A stretch of DNA of 64,000 nt, from contig NZ_JH393259.1 of assembly GCF_000236035.1 (NCBI RefSeq), positions 458,721 to 522,720 on the forward strand. Reading direction: 5' to 3'. The notes beneath the pieces are model-generated. The model had not been told where the DNA came from, ran no database searches, and saw only the letters and a program-made list of their open reading frames with translations. Made by a program: the position numbers and the translations under genes. The DNA is from Vreelandella boliviensis LC1 (GTDB lineage: Bacteria; Pseudomonadota; Gammaproteobacteria; Pseudomonadales; Halomonadaceae). This document shows positions 1-9,647 of the stretch, piece after piece (within the stretch, counting starts at the first letter, position 1; each line of letters begins with the position of its first letter).

Positions 1-3000
1 TGCACATTGAGCGGATCGATTTCATCTAAATGGTCATGAGCCTGCTGAATGCGACCAGCCCAATACTCACAATTGGCACGGGCATAATCGGCCAAACGAC
101 GATAGCGAGGATCTTCAAGACGCGCGGCGATATCAGCAAGCGTCGAAGCCAGTGCGAAGGCATCTGCATGGGCATAGCGCTGGCTACGACCCACCCAAAG
201 CCCCCATTTAACCAGGAATATCTGCTCTAGATCTTCTGGGTCTTCCAGTCTATCGGCACCCGATTCACGCAGCAGCTCCCTCGCACGTACAAAGCTTTCG
301 TGAGCAGTTGGGGAACCGTGGCCTTCTAACGAGAACGCCGCCTGGCCACGCACGGTGAGTAAACTCACCTCACGCTCAATCTCATGTTCAACATGGCGCA
401 GGCTCGCCAAACCGAAATCAGCCATACGTAGCGCGGTTCGGTTGGCGCTCACCTTGAGCGCTTCACGGGCGGCCAGTTCGAAATAGCGTGCGCCACGGGC
501 ATAGTGACCGCTACGGCGCAGATGGGTGGCAAAATCGCCGGGGTGGCGACTAATCCACACCGGGAAGCGCTCCTCGATTAAGGTCACTACTTGTTGGTGC
601 AGCTTGACGCGTACATCACGCGGACAGGAAAGATAGGCCGCTTCTTGCAGCAGCTGATGGCTAAACTGATATTCGTTCTCACCGCTCTCTTTATCGACCG
701 GCTCGACAATCTCCAGTACACGCATATGTTCGAGCGCTTGATTCAGCCGCCCTGTTTCCCAGCCACTGCACTCCTGTAGGAAATCCAACCGGAAGCGCTT
801 ACCTAACACTGCTGCCACATGGGCAATTTCTCGATCGCTTTCCAGTTGATCAATACGGCTGGCCAATAGGCCCAGCAGCCCTTTAGGCAGTTCGTCGAAC
901 TGGACACTGCGGCCTTCGCGACGATCCATATCCAAACGGCGACAAATCTCCTGCATATAGAGCGGTACACCATCGCAGCGCTCAATAATCTGGTTGCGTA
1001 GCCGTGGGCTCAAATGAATGCGGTAGCGCCGTGACAGCTGTGACAATAGCCGTGAGGACTGCAGCGGATCCAGATTTCCTAAACTAATTTGCTGATCCCA
1101 ATGCAGTTTCACCGGCAGCAGCTCGCGACCATGATGGCTGGCCACCAGCATAAAGGCAGTATTGATGGGCAAGCGTGCCTGTAGCCCGGCGAGCACTTTA
1201 AAGGAAGGCTCATCCAGCCACTGGAGATCGTCGACCATCAGCACCAGGGTATGTGTAGTCGCTTGGCGCTCGATTAAGCGGTGCAGGAACATCACCACCA
1301 GCTCAACGGCTTCACCGCTTTGGGCAAGCTGGGTAATCTCCTGAACTTCGTGCAACCCAAGCGCCTCTTCCAGCAGTTGCTGACGCTCGGGCGTAAGCTG
1401 ATCAAACTCAAGCGTTGCCTGAAGCGCGTGAATTGCCTCGACGGTCAGCGGCTGTTTGAGATACCAGCCCACCAGCGTGCGGGCAACCCCGTAGGGATCG
1501 AGCACCGACAGCCGCGTGGTGGGCTGCCAGCAAATAGCCGCATCGCGGCTAAGTTCTAACTGGCGAAATCCGACCATCAGCGCTGATTTGCCCATACCCG
1601 ATGCGCCGCGCACCAGAACGCTTTGACGCAAGCCAATACCTGCTCGCGCCAGCGCATCGCGCAGGGTACGCAGCGAGGTTTCACGCCCAACCAGGCTAGG
1701 CGGCAGCGCATCGCGGCCGCCTTCATTTTGGCCTAACACCAGCGCACGCAAACGTACGCGGCCGTCACTAGCCACCAAGCGCGATACCAGCCGAGGCTGT
1801 AGATCAAGCGCTGGCGGCATATGCTGGCTGGCCTCTTGTGAGATAACCAGCTCACTGCCTTCGGCCGCACTCATTAATTCCAGAGAGGTTTGGGTGACTT
1901 GCCCAAGGGGATCGGCCAACTGCCGCTCGGGCAGGTAGACAACGCGCCCACTGTGCAAACCAGCCGCCAGTTCAAACTGCGGCACTTCGTCTTCGCCAGA
2001 CCAGTGACGGGCGCTCTCTTGGGGAAGCGCCTGACGGCAGTGTTCATAGAGCGCCACTAACTCAGCTAACTGGTGAGCAGGCCCATGGGTACCGAAACAC
2101 GCCAACCCTAAGCCGCCGGTGGCGCCAGGCAACCAGAAGCCACCCAAGTGATGGCACTGCTGCTCTAACCAACGCAGCAACTCTAATTGCAGAGTGAGGC
2201 AGTGTCTGGTCGCGGCTCGGGCCTGCCACTCCCCTTTTAAGCGCAGCCGGATAGCCATCACAGAAAGCTGGCGCAGCTCAATTTCATCTTCACGCAGTGG
2301 CTTGCTGTCCGCCGCCAGCGCGCGAGAAAAAGCACCTTGGGGACTCATCATGCGGGGGTCGTGGTGACCGTCAGACCAGTAGCTCGCCAACTGTAAGAAG
2401 CTGGGTTCAGGCTGCTGACCTGACAGCGCCAGTAACTGCAAGTAGCTATTATACTGCTCGTGAGCGGCGGCCAATTGGTTCTGCTCGGCAAGCTGGCGCA
2501 CCAGACGCTCATGAAAGGGGCCGTAGCCTGAAAAACGACTCACCAAGGTTTCCAGAATCAAATCCGGCACATCGCTGTGAGCGTCGAGCACCTGTTCAGC
2601 AAAACGGATGACGCGCTGACGCCACTCATTGCGTACCTGGACTAGCCAGCGCTGAAATTCACTACAGCTCGCCAATTGAAGCTCTTCAATCAGATCGCCT
2701 TGGTAGCAGGCCATCAGCGCTTCAAGCGTATCTAAGTCGCGTGGCCCTTCGAGCAGCTGCTGCAGCGTATGCAGGTCGACTTTCCAATGAGCAGGAAGCT
2801 GAAAGGCAATCGTTTGCCGGGAGACACTCAACACTTGGTCGGCACTCTCACCTAACGACTGGCGCAAACAGTGCAGCGCGTGACGCAGGTTAGTTCGACC
2901 AGAAGATAATCCCTGGTCGGGCCACAGTAGTTCGGCCAGCGCGGCCCGGTTAACCGGCTGTCGGTGCAGCAGCAGATAAACGAGCAGCGCCTTCACTTTG

Positions 3001-3092
3001 TCGTAACTAAAGTGAGTTAAGACGTCTTCGCCCTGGGTAAGCGAAAAGTGGCCGAAGAGAGTTAACTGATCTGTTTCACGAGCATCGCGCAT
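1..3092 (-). CDS. SARP/BTAD multidomain transcriptional regulator with degenerate cyclase domain and STAND-type ATPase (C-terminus beyond window)
   Basis: This reading frame is open from an ATG at 3092 to the left edge, more than 1,030 residues, so the C-terminus is missing. The start has an AGGA eight bases upstream. Residues 1 to about 95 look like the winged-helix domain of SARP/OmpR-type activators, followed by a BTAD-like helical domain to about 245. Residues about 270-440 align by eye with class III nucleotidyl cyclases (RQLSV start, GLHSG motif), but the metal-binding aspartates are replaced (IRL for a CDL-type motif, TGG for GDG). A P-loop GASGMGKS lies at 496-503 with a Walker B LVLMVDDLQW, as in AAA16/STAND regulators. 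The rest is helical and TPR-like. It lies 27 bp downstream of miaE on the same strand. Domain roles come from family knowledge; the target genes and signal are unknown. Confidence 0.85.
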   Translation of the reverse strand, partial: MRDARETDQLTLFGHFSLTQGEDVLTHFSYDKVKALLVYLLLHRQPVNRAALAELLWPDQGLSSGRTNLRHALHCLRQSLGESADQVLSVSRQTIAFQLPAHWKVDLHTLQQLLEGPRDLDTLEALMACYQGDLIEELQLASCSEFQRWLVQVRNEWRQRVIRFAEQVLDAHSDVPDLILETLVSRFSGYGPFHERLVRQLAEQNQLAAAHEQYNSYLQLLALSGQQPEPSFLQLASYWSDGHHDPRMMSPQGAFSRALAADSKPLREDEIELRQLSVMAIRLRLKGEWQARAATRHCLTLQLELLRWLEQQCHHLGGFWLPGATGGLGLACFGTHGPAHQLAELVALYEHCRQALPQESARHWSGEDEVPQFELAAGLHSGRVVYLPERQLADPLGQVTQTSLELMSAAEGSELVISQEASQHMPPALDLQPRLVSRLVASDGRVRLRALVLGQNEGGRDALPPSLVGRETSLRTLRDALARAGIGLRQSVLVRGASGMGKSALMVGFRQLELSRDAAICWQPTTRLSVLDPYGVARTLVGWYLKQPLTVEAIHALQATLEFDQLTPERQQLLEEALGLHEVQEITQLAQSGEAVELVVMFLHRLIERQATTHTLVLMVDDLQWLDEPSFKVLAGLQARLPINTAFMLVASHHGRELLPVKLHWDQQISLGNLDPLQSSRLLSQLSRRYRIHLSPRLRNQIIERCDGVPLYMQEICRRLDMDRREGRSVQFDELPKGLLGLLASRIDQLESDREIAHVAAVLGKRFRLDFLQECSGWETGRLNQALEHMRVLEIVEPVDKESGENEYQFSHQLLQEAAYLSCPRDVRVKLHQQVVTLIEERFPVWISRHPGDFATHLRRSGHYARGARYFELAAREALKVSANRTALRMADFGLASLRHVEHEIEREVSLLTVRGQAAFSLEGHGSPTAHESFVRARELLRESGADRLEDPEDLEQIFLVKWGLWVGRSQRYAHADAFALASTLADIAARLEDPRYRRLADYARANCEYWAGRIQQAHDHLDEIDPLNV

Positions 3093-3119
3093 GATAAACA
3101 TCCTGCCGGGCTAAGTGGC

Positions 3120-3803
3120 TTAAGCTGGCACACCGCTATGAAAACGAAAAGCCGTATCGGTCGAAGTAATCAGCTCCGCTTCACGCGCTACAAAAAAAGC
3201 AATCCGCTCATCAATTGAGTCCGATGTTTGTTGGCGAGCCAGTAACAGATAGTCCTCAAAATGACGACCTTCTGACTTCACCAGGGTGCGATAAAACTTG
3301 GCAAGCTCTTCGTCTAAATAAGGAATTAAGCAAGCGAATCGTTCACAGCTACGCGCTTCAATAAGCGCGCCGATAATTAATACATCGACCAGCCGCTCCG
3401 GGTCGTTGCTGCGCAAGTGCCGCCTAAGGCCTTCTGCATAGCGTGAAGCGGTTAAGTGCTGGTAGGCAACACCGCGTGCCTCCATGAGCGCGACCACCTG
3501 TTCGAAATGCAGCAACTCCTCCCGAGCTAATTGCGACATTTTGCTTAGCAAAAGTGGCTGATCAACGTAGCGATAGAGCAAGCTCATTGCGGTAGAAGCG
3601 GCTTTTTTTTCACACTGCGCATGGTCAATCAGCAGCGTTTTTGGGTTTTCGAGCGCCCACTGCAGCCACGCTTCAGGGGTTGCACAGGCCAAAAACTGGT
3701 GCAGACTTTCCGGCAATAGATCATCCGCTTTCACTGCGTGATCAGCCGTTTGCAAAGCACTCGTTTGCACAGAAGGCTGTGACATACCAGGTTGTATCAA
3801 CAT
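3120..3803 (-). CDS. miaE: tRNA 2-methylthio-N6-isopentenyladenosine-37 hydroxylase
   Basis: MiaE is a diiron monooxygenase that hydroxylates the isopentenyl group of ms2i6A37 in tRNAs reading UNN codons. The carboxylate and histidine ligand pattern is visible: HAQCEKKAAS, EELLHFEQV, IEARSCERF and EGRHFEDY form the four-helix ferritin-like bundle. I chose the ATG at 3803 because GGTGGTGG precedes it; an ATG at 3785 (MSQPSV) and one at 3830 are alternatives. The product of about 227 residues is slightly above the roughly 200 usual for the family because of a variable N-terminus. The downstream SARP-type regulator starts 27 bp after its stop, so the two are probably co-transcribed. Confidence 0.93.
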   Translation of the reverse strand: MLIQPGMSQPSVQTSALQTADHAVKADDLLPESLHQFLACATPEAWLQWALENPKTLLIDHAQCEKKAASTAMSLLYRYVDQPLLLSKMSQLAREELLHFEQVVALMEARGVAYQHLTASRYAEGLRRHLRSNDPERLVDVLIIGALIEARSCERFACLIPYLDEELAKFYRTLVKSEGRHFEDYLLLARQQTSDSIDERIAFFVAREAELITSTDTAFRFHSGVPA

Positions 3804-3842
3804 AACACCACCACCAAGCTTATATCTCACTATTGTACAACA

Positions 3843-3865
3843 TATAAGCGCGCAAGGCGCTTATA
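3843..3865. repeat. Perfect hairpin in the miaE upstream region
   Basis: Nine-base arms TATAAGCGC and GCGCTTATA surround a five-base loop (gcaag). It lies about 40 bp upstream of the chosen miaE start, in its 5' untranslated or promoter region. There is no T-run on either side, so it is not an obvious terminator. It could be an operator or a leader hairpin; the function is unknown. Confidence 0.5.
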
Positions 3866-4067
3866 GTTCCCTGTTGCATTGCGTTCTTTATATCTTGCAT
3901 CGACTATCACTAATGTAGCTGCGCGCTTAAAAATGCTCCACACACTTTTATTCAACACGCTTACATGAGTACCACAGCAGTAGGATGGTTCTAAGGTTTT
4001 AAAGTGAGGGCTATGCTAACGCGCTATAACGACAATGACACCCGCACAGCCGGAGGTTCGCTTTTAA

Positions 4068-4085
4068 ATGGAAAAAAATTTCCAT
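4068..4085. repeat. Short inverted repeat upstream of acnB
   Basis: ATGGAAA and TTTCCAT are 7-base arms around an AAAA spacer. It directly precedes the longer palindrome at 4088-4109. Together they form a dense symmetrical block about 95 bp upstream of the candidate acnB promoter. A regulator site is possible but nothing identifies the protein. Confidence 0.4.
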
Positions 4086-4087
4086 GA

Positions 4088-4109
4088 TTATTAGCCAATT
4101 GGCTAATAA
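4088..4109. promoter_or_regulatory. Perfect 22-bp palindrome, candidate operator upstream of acnB
   Basis: The half-site TTATTAGCCAA is followed immediately by its exact reverse complement, giving an uninterrupted 22-bp palindrome. It lies in the 560-bp gene-free stretch 3804-4363 between divergent miaE and acnB. A gapless palindrome of this length is what a dimeric regulator site would look like. I cannot match it to a known consensus. It could serve acnB or, less likely given the distance, miaE. Confidence 0.55.
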
Positions 4110-4179
4110 AATGCGCTTTTTTGATTCGTTTAAATCGTGGCATCAACATAAAGTACAAGAGCCGTCTCGGCTTGCCAGC

Positions 4180-4208
4180 TTAACATTGTCGACAGTTTGC
4201 CGTAGAAT
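4180..4208 (+). promoter_or_regulatory. Candidate sigma-70 promoter for acnB
   Basis: TTAACA (4180-4185) and TAGAAT (4203-4208) are separated by 17 bp and point towards acnB. The predicted start near 4215 leaves a leader of about 150 nt. The rest of the 3804-4363 gap holds the inverted repeats described separately and no convincing gene. Confidence 0.5.
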
Positions 4209-4321
4209 CTTAGCCATCCAACCACACGCTGTTTGTCAAGCGTCTGTCATATGTGATCGGCCTCACTACCTAACACGGCATGACCCACACCGTGCAACTT
4301 GGAGGCCGTCACCATAAGATT

Positions 4322-4353
4322 AATGAGAACGTCAAATGAGAACGTCAATGAGA
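4322..4353 (+). repeat. 13-bp tandem repeat in the acnB leader
   Basis: The unit aatgagaacgtca occurs twice back to back (4322-4334 and 4335-4347) and a third partial copy (atgaga) runs into the ribosome binding site. It ends about 10 bp before the GTG start of acnB. It could be simple slippage or affect translation initiation. Confidence 0.6.
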
Positions 4354-4363
4354 GGGCCCCAAC

Positions 4364-6967
4364 GTGCTTGAAGCTTACCGCCAACATGTCGAGGAACGTG
4401 CCGCTGAGGGCGTCCCGCCCAAACCCCTAACCGCCGAACAAGTAGCCTCACTGGTTGAGCTACTGAAAACACCACCGGCCGGTGAAGAGGAGTTTATCCT
4501 TGATTTAATCACCAACCGCGTACCGCCTGGCGTTGACGAAGCCGCTTATGTAAAAGCAGGCTTACTCACCGCTATTGCCAAAGGTGAAGCAAGCTCTCCG
4601 CTGATCGACAAGATTCACGCCGTTAAGCTTCTTGGCACCATGCAAGGTGGCTACAACATCGTTTCAATGGTGGAGCTACTCGATAACGAGGAACTTGCCC
4701 GCGAAGTAGGTGAGCAGCTGAAGCACACCCTGCTGATGTTCGATGCTTTTCACGATGTGGAAAGCCGCGCCAAGAACGGCAACAGCGTTGCTAAAGAGGT
4801 TATCCAATCCTGGGCAGACGCCGAGTGGTTCTTATCTAAACCGGCACTCGCTGAAAAAATCACTCTCAGCGTGTTTAAAGTACCTGGCGAAACCAATACC
4901 GATGACCTGTCTCCCGCACCGGATGCCTGGTCACGCCCGGATATTCCGCTCCACGCCAATGCCATGCTCAAAAACGAGCGTGACGGCATTGAGCCTGTAA
5001 CTCCAGGCACCACGGGCCCGCTTAAGCAGATCGAAGACGTTAAAGCCAAAGGTTTCCCGGTTGTATATGTAGGCGACGTGGTAGGCACCGGTTCATCGCG
5101 CAAGTCAGCCACCAACTCCGTGCTATGGTTCTTCGGCGACGATATCCCCTACGCCCCCAACAAGCGCGCTGGCGGTTTCTGCTTTGGTAGCAAAATTGCG
5201 CCTATCTTCTTTAACACCATGGAAGATTCGGGTGCCCTACCGGTTGAGATGGACGTCACCAACCTGAATATGGGCGATGTCATCGATGTTTACCCCTATG
5301 CAGGTAAAGTGTGCAAACACGATAGCGATGATGTCATCACTACTTTTGAGCTTAAAACGCAGCTGATCCTGGATGAAGTACGCGCTGGCGGCCGTATTCC
5401 CCTGATCATTGGCCGCGGGTTAACCGGCAAGGCGCGTGAGTCACTGGGCCTACCCACCTCTGACGTTTTCCGGCTACCTGATCAACCCAAAGATACCGGT
5501 AAAGGTTTTACTTTAGCGCAGAAAATGGTCGGTAAAGCGTGTGGGTTGGATGGCGTTCGCCCCGGCATGTACTGCGAACCCAAGATGACTACCGTTGGCT
5601 CACAAGACACCACCGGGCCTATGACCCGTGATGAGTTGAAAGACCTTGCTTGCCTGGGCTTTCAGGCAGACTTGGTCATGCAGTCGTTCTGTCATACTGC
5701 CGCTTATCCGAAGCCGGTGGATGTGGATACCCACCACACCCTGCCTGACTTCATCATGAACCGTGGCGGTGTTTCGCTGCGCCCCGGTGACGGTATCATT
5801 CACAGCTGGCTGAACCGCATGCTGCTGCCCGATACCGTGGGTACCGGCGGCGACTCGCACACCCGCTTCCCCCTCGGCATCTCATTCCCGGCCGGCTCCG
5901 GCCTAGTCGCGTTTGCTGCTGCCACCGGCGTCATGCCGCTGGACATGCCGGAGTCGGTGCTGGTTCGCTTTAAGGGCAAGCGTCAGCCTGGCGTAACGCT
6001 GCGCGACCTGGTTCACGCCATTCCGCTCTACGCCATCAAGCAAGGCTTGCTGACCGTTGATAAATCCAACAAGAAAAACGCCTTCTCCGGGCGCGTGTTG
6101 GAAATTGAAGGTCTCGAAGACTTAACCGTCGAGCAAGCTTTTGAGCTTTCTGATGCGTCCGCCGAGCGCTCCGCCGCTGGCTGTACCATTACCCTGTCAG
6201 AAGAGAGCGTTACCGAGTACTTGAAGTCCAACATTACTCTATTGAAGTGGATGATGGGCAACGGTTACGGCGACGAGCGCACCATTAGCCGTCGTATTGA
6301 AGGCATGGAAGCGTGGCTGGCCAACCCTAGCCTGATGCGTGCCGACCAAGACGCCGAGTACACCGAAGTTATCGAAATTGATCTGGCTGAAATTAAAGAA
6401 CCGGTTCTGTGTGCGCCGAACGACCCCGACGATGCGCGCTTGCTATCTGAAGTAGCAGGCCAGAAAATCGACGAAGTCTTTATCGGTTCATGCATGACCA
6501 ACATCGGCCACTTCCGGGCTGCTGGCAAACTGCTTGAGAAGCAGCCCGCCGGTAGCTTAAAAACCCGGTTGTGGCTGGCACCACCGACGAAAATGGATCA
6601 GCATCAGCTGACCGAAGAGGGCTACTACGGTATTTACGGCCGTGCCGGTGCCCGCATGGAGATGCCGGGTTGTTCACTGTGTATGGGTAACCAGGCCCGC
6701 GTTGCCGCTAAGAGCACCGTGGTGTCTACGTCTACACGTAACTTCCCGAACCGCCTGGGTGATGGTGCCAATGTGTACCTCGCCTCTGCGGAACTGGCGG
6801 CCGTTGCCGCAGTAGAAGGACGCCTACCCAGTGTTGAAGAGTATCAACGCTATATGGGTGAGTTTGACGCCATGGCGGGCGAGATTTATCGCTATATGAA
6901 CTTTCACGAAATTGAGGAGTATCAAAAGATCGCCTCAAACGTGATTCCGGTCGCTCAAGAAGCCTAA
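4364..6967 (+). CDS. acnB: Bifunctional aconitate hydratase 2 / 2-methylisocitrate dehydratase
   Basis: AcnB interconverts citrate and isocitrate in the TCA cycle and can dehydrate 2-methyl-cis-aconitate. The 867-residue protein matches AcnB from end to end, with the order HEAT-like domain, swivel domain ([14 protein letters not shown]), then catalytic domains. The three iron-sulfur cysteines are at about 710 (IGSCMTN) and 770/773 (GCSLCMGN), almost the E. coli numbering. The start is GTG at 4364, preceded by AGAGGG at suitable spacing; the N-terminus [16 protein letters not shown] confirms it. A strong terminator follows at 7061, so acnB is monocistronic. AcnB apoprotein is an mRNA-binding regulator in E. 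coli; whether that holds here is not shown. Confidence 0.98.
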   Translation: MLEAYRQHVEERAAEGVPPKPLTAEQVASLVELLKTPPAGEEEFILDLITNRVPPGVDEAAYVKAGLLTAIAKGEASSPLIDKIHAVKLLGTMQGGYNIVSMVELLDNEELAREVGEQLKHTLLMFDAFHDVESRAKNGNSVAKEVIQSWADAEWFLSKPALAEKITLSVFKVPGETNTDDLSPAPDAWSRPDIPLHANAMLKNERDGIEPVTPGTTGPLKQIEDVKAKGFPVVYVGDVVGTGSSRKSATNSVLWFFGDDIPYAPNKRAGGFCFGSKIAPIFFNTMEDSGALPVEMDVTNLNMGDVIDVYPYAGKVCKHDSDDVITTFELKTQLILDEVRAGGRIPLIIGRGLTGKARESLGLPTSDVFRLPDQPKDTGKGFTLAQKMVGKACGLDGVRPGMYCEPKMTTVGSQDTTGPMTRDELKDLACLGFQADLVMQSFCHTAAYPKPVDVDTHHTLPDFIMNRGGVSLRPGDGIIHSWLNRMLLPDTVGTGGDSHTRFPLGISFPAGSGLVAFAAATGVMPLDMPESVLVRFKGKRQPGVTLRDLVHAIPLYAIKQGLLTVDKSNKKNAFSGRVLEIEGLEDLTVEQAFELSDASAERSAAGCTITLSEESVTEYLKSNITLLKWMMGNGYGDERTISRRIEGMEAWLANPSLMRADQDAEYTEVIEIDLAEIKEPVLCAPNDPDDARLLSEVAGQKIDEVFIGSCMTNIGHFRAAGKLLEKQPAGSLKTRLWLAPPTKMDQHQLTEEGYYGIYGRAGARMEMPGCSLCMGNQARVAAKSTVVSTSTRNFPNRLGDGANVYLASAELAAVAAVEGRLPSVEEYQRYMGEFDAMAGEIYRYMNFHEIEEYQKIASNVIPVAQEA

Positions 6968-7060
6968 CGTTTGTTAAGCGTTTGAGATAGACCGCCCCAT
7001 CGCCGATGCTCGCACCATCACAGAAGATGTGACATGTTACATTTTCTGAGTCGATGACCG

Positions 7061-7100
7061 AACGCCCCGCCACTGTTTTACAGGGCGGGGCGTTTTTTTT
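7061..7100 (+). terminator. Rho-independent terminator after acnB
   Basis: AACGCCCCGCC pairs with GGCGGGGCGTT across a 12-base loop and is followed by a run of eight T. It ends acnB transcription before rraA. Confidence 0.93.
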
Positions 7101-7156
7101 ATGCACTACCTTATCTAGTCAGCTAGGATACCAATAGCTTTTACCTTTAGGAGCAT

Positions 7157-7654
7157 ATGATGACGAATTCGATTGATATAGTGACGCCTGATCTATGCGA
7201 TGCGCATCCAGAGGTCGCAGTACTTGACCCGCTGTTTGCTAATTTTGGTGGGCTTGAAGCCTTCTACGGCCCCATTCGTACAATAAAGTGCTTTGAAGAT
7301 AATTCCATGGTTAAACAAGCTGTCACCGAGCCGGGTAACGGCGCTGTGCTGGTGGTTGATGCGGGTGGCTCGCACCGCTGCGCCATGTTGGGTGATATGC
7401 TCGCTGAGCAGGCCGTCGCCAACGGCTGGGCGGGAGTCGTTATGTACGGCTGCGTACGCGATGTGGATATACTCGCCGCCCTACCCATTGGCGTTCAGGC
7501 ATTGGGCAGCCACCCGCGCAAAAGCGAAAAACGCGGCGAAGGACAGCGCGATATCGACGTCACCTTTGCCGGTGTCACTCTTCAGCCCGGCCAGTGGCTG
7601 TATGCAGATAACAACGGCATTATTGTTGCTGATCATGAGCTTCCGCTTTCTTAA
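7157..7654 (+). CDS. rraA: RraA-family protein (regulator of RNase E activity A)
   Basis: The 165-residue protein matches RraA throughout, including the [22 protein letters not shown] and [13 protein letters not shown] segments. RraA binds RNase E and slows RNA decay. Many homologues annotated as RraA are divalent-metal 4-hydroxy-4-methyl-2-oxoglutarate / oxaloacetate aldolases, and the metal-site Asp after the conserved GCVRD is present, so an aldolase role is possible. The start ATG at 7157 has TAGGAG just upstream. The gene sits alone between the acnB terminator and a membrane phosphodiesterase. Confidence 0.88.
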   Translation: MMTNSIDIVTPDLCDAHPEVAVLDPLFANFGGLEAFYGPIRTIKCFEDNSMVKQAVTEPGNGAVLVVDAGGSHRCAMLGDMLAEQAVANGWAGVVMYGCVRDVDILAALPIGVQALGSHPRKSEKRGEGQRDIDVTFAGVTLQPGQWLYADNNGIIVADHELPLS

Positions 7655-7695
7655 TAACAGCTCTGTATTAAAGAAATTTGTCTTAAAAGAGCCCC

Positions 7696-9639
7696 TTGCC
7701 AGGTATAGAGGATACTGCCACCCTGGTGGCTCATTCTTACCGTTTAATGACGATGCAGCCTTTGACCTATCTTGGCTCTGCCTTACTGCGCACATTGCGC
7801 GATCATCTTCGCCCACTGATCGCCTATCACCTATTTTTCACCCTGCTCGCCTCAGCCTTGCTGCTGCCAGCGATCACCCGGGTAATTCATGGGCTATTAG
7901 CCCAACTCAACCGCACCGTCGTCACCAACGATGAATTGATTGCACTGCTCTTTAGCCCGCTGGGATTGGCAGGCATGCTGGTTGGGCTTGGGTTCGCTTT
8001 TCTGATTATTTACTGGCAGCAGGCGGGCATGCTGCAGGTGGCCGTCAGACCCCGCGATAACCACTACCGGCTCGCCCTCGAAGCACTCTGGCTAAGCACT
8101 CGTCGGCTGCCCGCCCTGGCGGGTCTTGTCATACTCCAAGTTGGCACACACTTATTATTACTCGCGCCCTTTATGATCGGCCTCGCATGGCTTTACGACT
8201 TCTGGCTGAGTGGCATAGACCCTTACTATCTCCAGCGTGTGCGTCCCCCCGCACTGTGGTATTTCATTGCTTGCGCACTACCGCTGATTATAGCCTGGGT
8301 ATGGGCAGCATCATGGCTCTACCTGCGCTGGCTTTTGGCGCTACCCTTTGTTGCACTGGAAAGCAGTAACCCCTGGCAGGCACTTAAACGAAGCGTCAGC
8401 TTAACCCGTGGCTGGCGCCGTTCCATTGGCGCTGCAGTACTTCTGCTATTGGTGCTGATTATTAGTCTGCCGCTGCTGGTTACACTGCTGTTTGACCGGC
8501 TATTTACGCCGCTACTGTGGTGGTTACCAGAGCATAATGCCGTGCTTATCCCAGCGATGCTCGCGTACTTAATCGGCTATGTGCTGGTTACCCTGGCCAC
8601 TACATTTGTCGGCATTGCCGCCAATGCACTGCTTTCCGCCTGTCTATATATGCAATTGGCTCACCGAGAAACTCGCCCAGCGCCTCCTCCAGAGGGCATC
8701 AATGCGGGCAAGCTGGCCTGGGCGGTAGAACTCAGCGTACTGATTTTTGCCGGCCTTCAAGCATGGTGGATACTCAATAGCTTTGAGATCCGTGACAATG
8801 TTGCAGTGATTGCCCACCGCGGCAGTTCCATGGTCGCGCCTGAAAACACCCTTGCCGCGTTAGAACAGTCACTGATTGATGGTGCTGACTATATCGAAAT
8901 TGACGTGCGTTTGAGCAATGACCAACAGGTAATGCTCTACCACGACCGCAGTATGGCGCGGCTAACTGGCGACAACCGCGAGTTTGGCGAGCTAACCAGA
9001 GACCAACTTAGCCAATTCGATGTGGGAAGCTGGTTTGGCGATGCTTTTCAAGGCGAGCACATTCCAGGCTTGGATGAAGCACTCGAAAAAGTACGCGGAA
9101 AAGCAGGATTAATGATCGACATTAAGCCCCTGCCAGGCCAAGAGGAGGCATTAGCCGATGCTGTTATTGATGCCTTAAATGCTGAGAGCGACGTGCGCTA
9201 TCGTTGCTGGGCGACCCAACAAAGCGCATTCGATGGCTATGCAGCTTGCGGCTTTCCCAATGCGCTGTTAGCCATGCGTATGGCAACCATGTCGCCTTCA
9301 TTACTTAAGCATATCAAAGCCCAAGCGCCTGAGCTGCGCGTTACCTTACTGGCCCAGCTTATACTGCCCGGCACACTCAATCGGCGCGACTTTGACGCAT
9401 TAGGACTGCGGCATAACCGCATCACGGAAGGGGAAATTCAATTAGCGCGACTGTATGGCTACGAAATACACGCCTGGACCGTCAATGATAGAGCCCGAAT
9501 GTCGACGCTGATTGACCTGGGTGTCGATGCCATCATCACCGACTACCCAGATCGTTTAACCAAACTTATTCAAGACCGGCGCGCATTAAGCGACGGGGCG
9601 CTGATGTTGGTGAAGTTGCGCAACTGGCTTCGCCAATAG
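7696..9639 (+). CDS. Membrane-anchored glycerophosphodiester phosphodiesterase
   Basis: The N-terminal ~340 residues are a hydrophobic domain with about eight membrane segments of the type fused to bacterial GDPD enzymes. The C-terminal ~280 residues are a GDPD TIM barrel. The catalytic and metal motifs are IAHRG (His about 374), APENT, YIEIDVRL and YHD, followed later by the MIDIKP segment. The enzyme is expected to hydrolyse glycerophosphodiesters to glycerol-3-phosphate and an alcohol at the membrane. The frame opens at a TTG (7696); an in-frame ATG at 7747 (MTMQPLTYL) is equally plausible and has no clear ribosome binding site. It follows rraA by about 40 bp and converges on ggt. Substrate preference cannot be read from the sequence. 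Confidence 0.9.
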   Translation: MPGIEDTATLVAHSYRLMTMQPLTYLGSALLRTLRDHLRPLIAYHLFFTLLASALLLPAITRVIHGLLAQLNRTVVTNDELIALLFSPLGLAGMLVGLGFAFLIIYWQQAGMLQVAVRPRDNHYRLALEALWLSTRRLPALAGLVILQVGTHLLLLAPFMIGLAWLYDFWLSGIDPYYLQRVRPPALWYFIACALPLIIAWVWAASWLYLRWLLALPFVALESSNPWQALKRSVSLTRGWRRSIGAAVLLLLVLIISLPLLVTLLFDRLFTPLLWWLPEHNAVLIPAMLAYLIGYVLVTLATTFVGIAANALLSACLYMQLAHRETRPAPPPEGINAGKLAWAVELSVLIFAGLQAWWILNSFEIRDNVAVIAHRGSSMVAPENTLAALEQSLIDGADYIEIDVRLSNDQQVMLYHDRSMARLTGDNREFGELTRDQLSQFDVGSWFGDAFQGEHIPGLDEALEKVRGKAGLMIDIKPLPGQEEALADAVIDALNAESDVRYRCWATQQSAFDGYAACGFPNALLAMRMATMSPSLLKHIKAQAPELRVTLLAQLILPGTLNRRDFDALGLRHNRITEGEIQLARLYGYEIHAWTVNDRARMSTLIDLGVDAIITDYPDRLTKLIQDRRALSDGALMLVKLRNWLRQ

Positions 9640-9647
9640 GCACTCAC

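Noticed and set aside
4084..4317. 77-codon open frame upstream of acnB
   Set aside because: It starts within the 22-bp palindrome, has no ribosome binding site and no protein-like composition; the region reads as promoter and leader.
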